From NCBI RefSeq assembly GCF_039852015.1, contig NZ_CP156627.1:1426001-1490000 (forward strand): a stretch of DNA of 64,000 nucleotides, written 5' to 3'. The notes under the pieces were generated by a model that worked only from the letters and a program-made list of their open reading frames with translations, ran no database searches and was not told the DNA's origin. Made by a program: the position numbers and the translations under genes. The stretch comes from Robbsia sp. KACC 23696. GTDB taxonomy: Bacteria > Pseudomonadota > Gammaproteobacteria > Burkholderiales > Burkholderiaceae. Numbering within the stretch: position 1 is the first letter of the stretch; every line of letters starts with the position of its first letter. Shown piece by piece: positions 33,508 through 45,200 of this stretch.

Positions 33508-35300
33508 GAGATCGCACCCATCTTGTGTGTGTCGTGGTGGGCTTGGTGCTTCATGTGACAGGCAGCTTCGCGCAGTCCGCACCGCCCCCGGCGCCCGGAA
33601 ATCCGATTGTCTTCACGGCGCCGCGCGTCGAGCAAGATCCGGCCCAGCGACTCCTTCAAGAGCAGCGGGATCGGCAACGTCGCGAGGAATTGCAACAGCA
33701 GCCGGCGCAGATCGCCGTTCCGCAAGTAGCGATGCCGAATTTGCCGGTGGACGCGGACGTCGAGACCTTGCCGGATGTCGCGCCGCTGTTTCTGATCGAT
33801 CGCATCGTCTTTAGCGGCGATGCCGTGTTACCCGCGAAGGAACGCGATCGAATTGTTGCGCCGTTTTTACACAAACACCTTGGCCGTCAACGAATCGACT
33901 TGCTACTGCGGCGCATAACAGAGGCTTTTATCGCCCACGGATTCATTACGACGCGGGCTTATCTCGGTTCGCAGAATCTTGCTTCGGGTACGCTGATGCT
34001 CAATATCGTCGCCGGGAAATTGGCGCACTTCACCCTCAATGGGGAGCCGATCGTCGCGCATCACACGGCGCCGGCGCATTATCCGCTACCGGGTGGTGGC
34101 TTGTTTACGGATGCCGGGACGGAATGGGCTTTTGCGACGCACGAAGGCGCGTTGCTCCGCTTGCCGGATCTGGAGCAGGGCGTCGATCAAATCAATCGCC
34201 TACGACGCAACCAAGCAGAAATCCAGATCATGCCGGGACAACAGCCGGGGGATTCGATTGTCGCGATCAAGAATCATATTGGCAGTCCGTTCTCCTTCGA
34301 CCTTGGCATCGACAATTATGGCAGTGCGCAAACGGGCACGCTACGGTATCGGGCAGGGGTCGAGGCCGACAACGTCATCGGCTGGCAAGAATCACTGTCG
34401 TTCAACTACGTCGGCACGCAAGACAGCAATGCGGTGGTGTTCTCGGCCGCCTTGCCGTTTGGCTATCAAACTTTCAGCTATACAACCTCGCTGTCCGAAT
34501 ATCAGCAATTGATCAGCGATGTGGCATTGCTGGAAGGGCGCACCTTCAGTCAGATTCTTGGCTGGAACGACGTGTTGACACGCTCACGGAGCGGGCGCAT
34601 CAGCCTTGACGTGACCCTGACGAAAATGCGCACGGAGCGCAGTGTCAACGGCATCGCTTTAACACCGCAAAACATGACGATTCTGCGCGTGGGGCTGAGC
34701 GGCCTCTACCGTTTTACCGCACGCAATGAAGGCGCCGCCGCTACCTGGGATGCGGGCGTTTCAGAAGGTCTACCTTGGTTATCCGCCACACATGATTCCG
34801 GCGATATCGACCGCGAAGAGGCACACAGTCAATTCACCAAATTCGATCTGGCCACGACGTTGCAGGTCCCCATGGGACATATCGCTAATGCGTCCTTGAC
34901 GTATCGGGGGCAGCTCTCCGGTCAGTACAGTCCGACTGCACTTTTTGGCAACGCGCAGATCTTTCTCGGTGGTATGCAGTCGGTCCGGGGTTTCACCGAG
35001 GGCGGTATCAGCGGCGACTCGGGCGTGTTGATGCGCAACGAGGCTGCATGGCAAAACGTGCCGGAGTTTCATGGTGCAACGGTCCAGCCCTATCTATTCT
35101 TGGATGCAGGAAAAGCGCATCTGATCGCGCAAAGTGGTTGGCCCACGCTGATGGGGGCGGGGATGGGCGTGCGTGCGCAGTGGCGCTTTCATTCGCAGAC
35201 CATTACGAGCGAAGTGTTGGTAGGTCAGGCGCTTTTGCAGCCGGCCGCATTAGGTAAAAAAGCCAGCGTTCTGCTGGCTACTCTCAATTGGTCGGACTGA
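33492..35300 (+). CDS. TpsB outer-membrane transporter (FhaC/ShlB/CdiB family)
   Basis: This 16-strand outer-membrane beta-barrel of the two-partner secretion system exports TpsA proteins across the outer membrane. It has 602 residues. A signal peptide (residues 1-28) is followed by a Pro/Gln-rich N-terminal helix region, then POTRA-1 (LFLIDRIVFSGDAVLP near residue 100, RRITEAFIAHGFITTRAYL) and POTRA-2. The barrel contains the diagnostic VRGF-type motif (SVRGFTEGGISGDSG near residue 498) that lines the pore. It overlaps tpsA by 16 bases and is followed by the parvulin gene after 23 bases. It should serve both the short TpsA and the giant one. Confidence 0.93.
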   Translation: MVRPVRDRTHLVCVVVGLVLHVTGSFAQSAPPPAPGNPIVFTAPRVEQDPAQRLLQEQRDRQRREELQQQPAQIAVPQVAMPNLPVDADVETLPDVAPLFLIDRIVFSGDAVLPAKERDRIVAPFLHKHLGRQRIDLLLRRITEAFIAHGFITTRAYLGSQNLASGTLMLNIVAGKLAHFTLNGEPIVAHHTAPAHYPLPGGGLFTDAGTEWAFATHEGALLRLPDLEQGVDQINRLRRNQAEIQIMPGQQPGDSIVAIKNHIGSPFSFDLGIDNYGSAQTGTLRYRAGVEADNVIGWQESLSFNYVGTQDSNAVVFSAALPFGYQTFSYTTSLSEYQQLISDVALLEGRTFSQILGWNDVLTRSRSGRISLDVTLTKMRTERSVNGIALTPQNMTILRVGLSGLYRFTARNEGAAATWDAGVSEGLPWLSATHDSGDIDREEAHSQFTKFDLATTLQVPMGHIANASLTYRGQLSGQYSPTALFGNAQIFLGGMQSVRGFTEGGISGDSGVLMRNEAAWQNVPEFHGATVQPYLFLDAGKAHLIAQSGWPTLMGAGMGVRAQWRFHSQTITSEVLVGQALLQPAALGKKASVLLATLNWSD

Positions 35301-35323
35301 CACCGACGCATCACGGAATCATC

Positions 35324-36235
35324 ATGAAATTTGTTTCCTTAAGGTATAGAACGACGGTGCTTGGCGTCGCCACGATCCTGACGACGCTCACGTTTGCCAC
35401 GGGTTCGGCGTCGGCAGCACGCGCATCGACAAACGATAACAACGCCGACCATGTGTCCTCCGGTAGCGCGCTTCCGCCAGGCACGGTGGCGCGCGTCAAC
35501 GATGTGTCGATCACAAACGCCGAGGTCGATCAAACCTTGTCGGCGCTACACGAAACGGATACGCCTGCTGCGCGCGCGCAAGTCAAAAACCAATTGATCG
35601 CGAGAGAGCTTTTCCGACAAGCGGCGAAACGCGCGCATTACGACACGCACGCGGATGTGGTGGCCGCAGTGGAAGAAGCGCGGGAGCAAGCGCAAACGAA
35701 TGCCATGATCGGCAGCTATCTCCGTGACGAAGTGAAGCCACAGCCCATCACCGGCGCGGCGCTCCAAGCTCAATACGACGCAATCGTCTCGCGCCTTGGC
35801 ACAGATGAATGGAAACCACGCGCGATCGTGGTCAAGGACGCCGATACCGCGAAGTTGGTGCTCGCGCAGCTAAAACAGGGTGGTGACTTCGCAAAACTCG
35901 CCGCGCAGTACAGCCAGGGGGCGGACGCGGCGCGAGGCGGCGAGCTGAACTGGGTCTCGTTCAAAACCCCGATTCAGCCTGGGCAGACATTGAACTGGCC
36001 GACTCCCCTTGCGGAAGCGTTGGTGAAGTTACCGCAAGGTGCAGTGAGCAACACACCGATCCAAGTAGGAGACGCCTATTGGATTTTGCGCGTCGATCAA
36101 AAGCGCCCAACCAAGATTCCGACCTTTGCGGAGACGGCGGCGCCGTTACGTGCCCAATTGACGCGCGCAGAAATTGAAAAGGCAACGTCCAAGATCGTGG
36201 TCGATCTGATGAAGCACGCACAGATTCAACAATAA
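35324..36235 (+). CDS. Periplasmic parvulin-type peptidyl-prolyl isomerase
   Basis: This is a 303-residue periplasmic folding factor. A signal region (residues 1-27, VLGVATILTTLTFATGSASA) is followed by a SurA_N-like helical part (VARVNDVSITNAEVDQTLSALHE, QLIARELFRQAAKRA) and a C-terminal parvulin domain (WKPRAIVVKD, LKQGGDFAKLAAQYSQGADAARGGELNWVSF). The gene lies between tpsB and the giant effector gene in one apparent operon, so it probably holds or folds the exoproteins in the periplasm before export. The start at 35324 is preferred because the signal peptide begins there; an upstream start overlapping tpsB is possible. Confidence 0.9.
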   Translation: MKFVSLRYRTTVLGVATILTTLTFATGSASAARASTNDNNADHVSSGSALPPGTVARVNDVSITNAEVDQTLSALHETDTPAARAQVKNQLIARELFRQAAKRAHYDTHADVVAAVEEAREQAQTNAMIGSYLRDEVKPQPITGAALQAQYDAIVSRLGTDEWKPRAIVVKDADTAKLVLAQLKQGGDFAKLAAQYSQGADAARGGELNWVSFKTPIQPGQTLNWPTPLAEALVKLPQGAVSNTPIQVGDAYWILRVDQKRPTKIPTFAETAAPLRAQLTRAEIEKATSKIVVDLMKHAQIQQ

Positions 36236-36260
36236 AAATATTTTTCGGCTCGGACCCTCA

Positions 36261-39200
36261 ATGATGCGGCAGCTCACGACACAGATCGACGACAATAACG
36301 ATATCGGCGCCGCCGAGTACGTCGATCCGCAGCCGGCAGATTATGACGCCTCGCGTACACCGCGCGGGTGGCAGCGCGTATTTGCCGCTGTGCTGTGTGT
36401 GACGCTGTTTTTCTCGCCGGTATCGATCACCTATCAGCAAAGCGAGAGCGCGGCTGGGATCTTGGCTGCCGGCAGCACGCGTCGCAGCGTCGCGGACTGG
36501 GAAGCACTGTTGGCGCGGATATCACTGCCAGTGCGATTGCCCGCAGGCTTTGCGCTTCGCAATTTCGATATCAAACTGGGGCTGCGCAGTGCCGGTGCGG
36601 CGACCATCACCGATCCAAGCGCGCCGGTGGCGTTTCAACCGCAGATAACGCAAAGCACTGGGTCGAACGGCAGCGTTCCGGTCGTCAATATCACCGCACC
36701 GAACGCCGCCGGCATCTCCTTGAATCAATACCAACGCTTCGACATCGATGCGGCCGGCTTGATTCTGAATAACAGTCTTCGATCAGGCACCTCATTGACC
36801 GGCGGCGATGTCGCCGCAAATCCCAACTTGGCAGGTCGCACTGCTAGCGTGATCATCAACCAGGTGACATCGAACGGTGCAGGCTATGCGAGCGTGCTCG
36901 CGGGGCCGCTTGAGGTATTTGGGGCACCTGCGACAGTGATCATCGCTAATCCGAACGGGATTAGCACGAGAGGCGTTGCTTTTACCAATACGATAGGAGT
37001 GACGCTCGCCACGGGCGTACCGCAGTTCGTCAGCGATTTGAACGGAACACGCAGCGATTTTGCGAACGCGACACAGGTCGGCTATAGCATCAGCGGCGGA
37101 CATATCCAGATCGAGGGCAACACCGGGACAAATGGTCCCGGTGCCGGGATCGATGGCACTGTCGGTACGATCGACCTGATCGGCGAGACGATAGGCGTCA
37201 ATGCACCACTCTACGCCGGTAATCGGATCGATGCGATTGCCGGCCGGCAGTTTGTCATGCCCGCGTCGACGACAATCGCAGCGTCCGGCTATGCGGTCTC
37301 GGCGAACGGCAGCGACAACAGCGCAAGCGCGACGAACGCCGCAATCGACGCTGCGAACGCGGTGTCGGCGAACGGTGCCGTGCACGGCTTGTCGATCGAC
37401 GCGACGGCGTTTGGGGCGATGACGGCCGGTGCGATTCAGGTGATCAGTACGGCTGCCGGCATGGGCGTGCGCACGGACGCCAAGCTGGCTGCGAATACGA
37501 GCGATCTCGTACTGTCGGCCAATGGTGATCTGACGGTTGCGGGAACGGCTGCGCAACAGCAGGCCAGCTTGTCGTCGAGCGGCGATGTCGTGATGAGCGC
37601 TAGCCATGTCGGCGTCGCGGGCTATGCAATCGCCGCAAGCGCTAGCGTCGCGTCAACCGGCACCTTGCAATCAGGCGGCGCGTTGACGGTATCGGCTGGC
37701 AGCGATATCACGCTGGCCAGTACGCAGACAAATGGCGATGCCACACTGACGAGCGGTCGAAACATCAGCCTTGGCGACGCACAGATCGGCGGCGCATTGC
37801 AGGCGATTGCACAGCAAAAACTGACGCTAGGCGGCACCGTGCAGTCCGGAGGCAATACAAGCCTGACCGCGACGCAAGACGCCCTTGCATTGAACGGCAC
37901 GGTAAGCAGTGGTGGCGATCTGGCGTTGCTGTCGGGTGGAAATACCACCATTGCTGGTCAAACGACTGCACAGGCGGCGGCCAGCGCGCACAGTGGTGCC
38001 GACTTAATCGTCAGTGGCTCCCTGACAAGCGGCACGACCGTGGATGCACACGCCATTGGTGCGATTACGATTCCGGGTTCGCTTCTTGTCGGCACCAATG
38101 CCACTTTGAACGCCGGGGACGCGATCACCGTGGCAGGCATGATGATCGCGCAGCAAGATGGCGCAATCACCGCCGGAAGCGGCCTTGCTGTGACCGGGTC
38201 GATTGCCTTCGGGCAGAACGGCAGTCTGCATGCCGTCGGCGATATCGTCCTGCCTGGCACCGTGTTGGCGAATGCGCTTCAGGTTGACGCGGGCGGTGCC
38301 GTGCAGTTCGGCACGTTGCAAGTGGGCGGGGCATTCGGCGCGATCGCAGAAGGGCGGACGGGCCTTGGAGACATCACATTTTCGGGCAATGCGGCGGTCG
38401 TTGGCAGCAGTGATGTCAGCGCGGCACATGACGTCGTGGTTTCGGGGACGTTCGCGGGTGGCGATCGGACGTCGATGGTTGCGCAACAGGATCTGACGAT
38501 TGCTAGCGACGCCACGGTTCAGTCGGTTGGTGCGCTGACGCTTACTGCCAAGAACGGCGACGTCCAATCGACAGGAAACGTTAACAGCGCAGCAGCGCTG
38601 AACGTTACTGCCGGGCACGCGATCGGTGTTACTGGCACGACCACTGCGGTTGGCGACGTCGACCTGGAAGCAGGGACGGACCTCAACATCGGTGGGACGC
38701 TTGCCGGGCAGGGGAAAGCGACGCTGCATGCCGGACAAGACGTGATCGCGGCGGGTAGTACGGGTTTTGCCAGCGATGCGACCGTCAGCGCCGGACGAGA
38801 TCTTAGCGTCACCGGATCGTTGCAAGCCGATGCAATGCACTTGCATGCGGGGCGGTCCGTGACATTACAAAATGTCCAAGCGAATGCTGGGCTCGATGCG
38901 ACGACTGACGGCGGGGGCATACAGGTCAACGGCAATGTGCTCTCGGCAGCGGACAGCACGCTGCACGCGAGTGGCGATGTGAATGTCGCGGCAAGCGGTG
39001 CGGTGCAAGCAGCCGGTGCCTTGACGGTAACGGGCGGCGGCAATACCACGATCGCGGGAAATGCATCGTCGAACGGCGATATGACGTTGACGAACGCTGC
39101 GGGAGGCATTGTCGACGTCGGCACGATCGCGGCCGGTGGCAATTTGGCGATAAGCGCAGCACAGTCCATCGATCTCGGCACGCAAAGTACGTCGGCTCTC

Positions 39201-42200
39201 GGCGATCTCGCGGTCATGGCGGGTCAGGACCTTGTATTCGACGGCACGATTGTCGTTCAAGGCAAGGGTACCTTGCAGGCTGGAACGGCAGGCAATGGCG
39301 GCGCGATCGGCGGCGGCGGGAGCCTGGCCGTAGGTGGGGATGCAATATTGCTTGCGACCCGCGCGATCACCTCCACCGGTTCGATCCGCGGTGGTACCGT
39401 CACGGTGACGTCTGGCGGCGCGACGAGTTTGCAAGACGTGCAGTCGGGATCCGCAATGACGCTGCAAAGTGGCGATGCGTTGACCCTAAACGGAAAGTTG
39501 AGCACCGGTGACGCGCTCAGCGCGACTGCCGATGGCAATCTACTCGTCAATGGTGCGATACAGGCGGGCAGCGACGCGGCGTTGGCTTCTCAACACGGCG
39601 ACGTTTCCATCGCTGCTGGCGGAACACTCGCCGGCAGCGGCCAGGTCGCATTGAATGCCGGTCAAGACATCCACGTCGATGGATCGCTGACAAGTGCCGG
39701 TAACGCCTCGCTGCAAGCCACGCGCGACGTTAGCGCCATTGGTTCTGTCCAAGGACAAGGCAGCGGTAACGTGAGGGCAGGCCGTAACTTGACCGGGAGC
39801 GGGACGCTGTCTTTCACGCAAGCAGCGTCGCTGCGCGCCGAAGGCGACATAAACCAAGGTGGTCTGGTACAGGGCCAAAGCGTCGACCTCAGCGCAGCCG
39901 GTAATGTTAGCGTCAACAATGTCGAAGCAGCGACGACACTGGCCCTGCGGGCTGGCGACACGACGAACGGCATCGGCGCGCTGAGCGTGGCCGGCACGGC
40001 AGTAGCGGGTGGCGCCGTCACGGCGAGCGCCTCGCAAGACATAAACGTGAGCGGCAAAATCGCCAGCGGTACCACGCTGGCGATGCGTGCGGTGAGCGAT
40101 ATCACCATTCCGGGCGCCTTGGAGTCGGTTGGCGGCATGACGGTCACGTCACAGGCGGGCAGTTTGCTCGCAACCGGCGGCATCAACAGCGGCGCATCGC
40201 TTTTCGTCACCACGGGCTTGGATCTGACAACCGGCGTGAGCACCACGGCACTCGGCCAAACTGCGTTACAAGCGGGACGAGATCTCGGTTTGAATGGCGT
40301 GGTCGTCGGCCAGGCTGCCGGGACGCTACAAGCCGGACGCGATATTAGCGGTGCTGGGACGCAATCGTTTGACGGCGACGTCACACTGAGCGCTCAGCGC
40401 GATCTCGCGCTCTCCGGATCGATACAGGCAAACGGCGTTCAAGCGACGGCTGCCGGAAACGCCACGTTGCATGATGTCACTTCTGCAACGAGTCTGACCG
40501 TGGTTGCGCAGGGCAGCACGGACGGTGCAGGAGGGAGTGCAGGTTCTGTGACCTCAGCTGGCGGAACGATTGGCACGCTGTCCGGAGACGTCGACATCAC
40601 AGGTACGGCGAAAGCCGCGACCGGCGTGGCCATCGCTGCGGCGCGAGATACAACGGTAGGGGGCTCCTTGAGCAGCGGCACGACCTTGGGTATCGCCGCC
40701 ACGCGCACGATCAACGTGAGCGGTCGCCTCCAATCGACTAGCGCGATGCAGTTGACCGCCCGCACGGGAGACGTCGTCACGTCGGGTGCTGCAACCGTTA
40801 GTACAAACGACGCGTTGTCGGTAAATGCCGGCAACGACGCGACGCTTGCCGGTCAGATCGATGCGACGCAACAAGTCGATGTAGAAGCCGGGCGTGACAT
40901 CACTGTTGGTTCGGTAGGGACCGGAGCAGCGACCCCGTCGGGCACTCATTTAGCGGGCCAAGCCACCGGAACGTTGAACGCCGGTCGCGACATCAAGGGC
41001 GATGCTGCACTGGCGTTCGCGCAGGCGGCAACGGTGGCGGCAGGACGCGATGTGGCTTTGAGCGGAAAACTCCAAGGCGCATCGGCCACGGTCACGGCAG
41101 TAGGGAATGTGGCGGTCGGCGCGGTAGATGCGACCGTGGGAAATGCGTCGTTGCAGGCGCAGGGGGGGGAGCTGTCTGCAAGCGGTAATATTAGTGCGCT
41201 GGAGGCCGTTTCCCTTAACGCGGCCAATGATATGCGTATCGCGGGGACGATCAACAGCGGTACGACAACGACGATCGATGCTGGCGGTCAGGCTCAGCTA
41301 GCCGATATCAGCGCAACCGGTGATTTACGGGCACACGCCCACGGTGGTTCTCTCACGGCTGGCGCAATAACAAGCAATGGTGGGGTGACGCTGATTTCGC
41401 AAGGCGATATGGCCTTGTCCTCGGCACAAAGCACCGCGGCGTTGTCCTTGCAGGCGCTCGGTGCGACCGCGCCAGGGAGTGCCGGAGACTTGTCCGTCAC
41501 TGGCGTACTGTCGTCGGCCACGTCGATTTCGGCAAGCGCAGCCGAAGACCTAGCCGTCGGCGGCAATATCGTCAGTGGCGGCGCTGCGGATTTTTCCGGC
41601 GCACGCGATGTGACGCTAAGCGGATCGACCCTTGGCATGGGCGCCGGGACCATTACGGCCGGCCGGAATGTGCAAACGGGGAGTCTCGCGTTTGGTGAAA
41701 GCACGACCGTGACCAGTGGCGGCAACGCCGTGCTCGGGGCTATTCAGGGCGCGGGCGATGTGTCGCTGACTGCCGTAGGCAACCTCGGCAGCGGTGCGAT
41801 CATTGCCGTAGGTGCGTTGTCTGCCGTCGCCGGACAAAACAGCGGGGCGGCAACAAATAGCGCGGCGGTCCCCGGCAGCCTGAGCGTCAACGGCACGATC
41901 GAAGCCGGCTCGACGGTCGCTCTCAATGCAGCAGGAAGCGTGACCGTCGCCGGCGCTACGTCGGCAGTCGGCGACGTCACGGCCAACGCGACACAAGGCA
42001 GTGCATCGCTAGCCGGTGTGTCTACAAACGGTAATGTAACCGTTACGGCGGGTAGTGCGGTCGTGCTCAGCGGGACGAGTACCGCGGTCGGTAATGTGGC
42101 CTTGAGCGGCAGTGACGTCACCTTGACCGGTAGCATCGGTACGTCGAAAGCGTTAAACGTCACCGCGCAAAATTCCCTGGATGTCAGCGGCGCATCGTTG

Positions 42201-45200
42201 TTGTCCACCGGTAGTACGACACTCGAGGGCGGCGACGTCAAAATCGGCACCGCTCTCGTGGGTGCCGACCTCAATGCGCAAGCCAACCGTAGCATGTCCT
42301 TGACCGGCGGCAATATAGACGTCGTCGGCGTGACGAGCCTGTCGGCGGGAACCACATTGTCGAACGTAGGCGCGGTGTTGAGCGGTGGCGCGATGACGAT
42401 TACCGCATCGACCATCACAAACGCGCTAGGGGCTTCGTTGGCTTCTACCGATGCGTTGCGCTTGACCGCGGGGAGCCTCAGTAACGCCGGCTTGATCAAT
42501 GGCTTGACGACGACGGTCACCGCGACGGGGGCTTTGACCAACGCTGGCTCGCTGCTTGGTGTCAACGGCGTGACGATCAACGCCGGCACGTTGAACAACA
42601 ATAACGGGGTGATTTTCTCGGGTGATACCGGTGCCACGTCGGCGAGCACGGTAACCGCCGATTTGTCGATCAATCTGACTGGTACGAACACGACGTATAG
42701 CAATACGAGCGGCCAGATTCTGGCACAACGCAATCTGAGTTTGGCCGCGAATAACGGCACGGTGGATACATCGCTCGGCAGTTTGCAGGCTGGCGGTGCG
42801 CTGGCAATCACGGCAAACACGATCAGCAATAGCGGCACGTGGAATTACGCTGCGCAGAGTGTCACGTTGACCGGCTTGAGTGGCATTGTTAATACCGGCA
42901 CGATTTCCGGCACCGCACCGTTGACGTTGAACACCGGCGGCACGTTCGTGAACGCCGGGCAACTGAGTGGGCAAGTCGTCACGCTGAACGGGGCTTTGTA
43001 CAACACAGGCGTGTTGCACACGAGCAGTTTGTTCACATTGAATGGCAGCGGTACAAATCGCGGAACGGTCGAGTCCGTCGGTGATATCGCGGTCACCGGA
43101 AGCGACTACGACAATCAATATGGCACAACGCAGGCGAGCGGAAACCTTACCGTCGCCTTGAGCGGCACGTTATCCAACACGGCCGGATCGATTTACGCAG
43201 GCAATAACGTCACGATCACTGCAAACACCGTCGTGAACGATCAAGCAGGTCCGACGGGGGCGACAACGACAAGTGGTGCCACGGTAGTGGTGAACCCGAG
43301 CGTTTTGTGGTCCGGCAATATTGGGTCGTTGACAGTGCCAACGACGTGGGAGACAACCACCAACGACGGAGGAGGAGATTCTGGCTCTTCGTCATGGTCG
43401 ACTTCCTCCACAGTCGGCGATCTGCTGTCACCGACGGGTTCGACGCACTTAGTTTATAACACCGGTTACTCGCCCTGCACTACAAGTTGCAGCATCGCCG
43501 GGTCATCGCCCACCCTTGCGTCTGGTGTCATTTATTTCCAACGGGAATATGTTTCCACCGGATGGGACGATAACGGAAATCCGACGACAGGGTCGTTCTT
43601 GTATCTTGACAGCAGCGCGAATGGGGCAGTTGTAGGCATTGCATTGCCGACCGTCTATCAGACCACCACCACGCAGCAATTGGGCGTTGCCGGTGTCATC
43701 TCTGCGGGCAACTCGATTGCTTTGACGGCGAACACCTTGTATAACCGTGGCGGCCAAATTGCAGCGCAGGGAAATGTAACGCTGAATGTGCAATCGCTGA
43801 ATAACGGCGCGATTGCGCCTTCTTTGACAGCGACCACCTATACGTGGATCAATCAAAGCGATTACAGCAGTTTTCTACAGCAATTGGCATCGCTCCGCCA
43901 AATCGCTGCCCGCAACGAGAATGGCAATTGGAATGGGCCCTACAATTGTCAATCTGATTGTGGCAACGGATCTGATCAGGCTCCGGCCACGTTTTCAATC
44001 GACACGGGCGCCGCCGCACCGACCGGTACTGGCACCACGACCTGGACAACGCCGACGGGCATGATCGCCGCCGGCAATAATATGACGGTGTCCGGTGGCA
44101 ATTTGACTAATGCCGGTCTGCTCTATGCCGGTAATGACGTCTCGGTCACGGCACAAAGTCTGACGAACCAAGGTGGGACGCAACAGAACCAGGCCGCCCA
44201 GACGGGCTGTGCATCGGGCGTGCCGAATGAAGGATGTGGCACAGCCGGCGCTGCGAAGGGTAGTGGCCCGACCACAGCGTCGTTCAACTACTCACAAAAT
44301 GCAACGATCTATGCCGGCCATGATTTGGTCATCGCAGCAGGCCAGATAAACAATACGTTTGGCAGTTTGCTTGCCGGGCATGATCTGGTTGTCGGTGGCG
44401 TCGGGACCACGGCGACTTCAAGCACGGCTGCGCAGAGCTTGAACAACACGTCGGGTAATATCGTCGCGGGCAACGATATTACCTTGAACGTGTCCGGTGC
44501 CATTACGAACACGCTTCCGCCGCCAGTCCAAATCAGCGTCAATTATGGTTCGACCGAAGCCTACGCCGGTTGTATGACGGCAGGCGGATACAAGGACGGA
44601 TATTGCACGGCGTATGTCGATCAGCAATCTGGAAGTTCATCGGTGATCAGCGCCGGGAACAACTTGCAGATCAACGCTGGCAGCCTGACAAACGTGGGAA
44701 GTTTGATTTCGGCGGGAACCAGCGCGACGATTAATGTTTCCGGCCCGGTTGTCAACGAGGCACAGACGCTGAATGCCTATTGGCATTCGCACTGGATCCA
44801 GCAAACAGGCATTTTTAGTAGCGATAAGTCGCACGATACGTGGGCTTGCGGCTCCGTTGCGGAATGTACGGCGCTGTATGGTGACGCCTATACGAAGACC
44901 CAAGGTTCGATCGACCCACCGCAGCCAGTGGGTAGCATTGCGGCGACGATTCAAGCGCCAAACCTAACAATCAACGCTGGCGGGACAATTCAAAACGTCG
45001 GGAACGTCCTGGGTACATCGATTTCTTTGACGGGCCAGAGCCTGATCAACGGCATCACATCGGCAAACACTTACACGCCGCGCGTCAATGGCACGTCGCA
45101 AGTCATCTCGCTGAATCCAACAACGCTGCCGAGCTTGAATCTGTCGATTCCCCGCTCGGGCGCGTACACGACCAGCGCAGTGGCCGGTACGGCGTCATAT

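Noticed and set aside
36500-45000. Long repetitive region considered as a tandem DNA repeat or CRISPR array
   Set aside because: The repetition is of protein type (degenerate beta-helix turns); there is no exact repeat unit or spacer structure.
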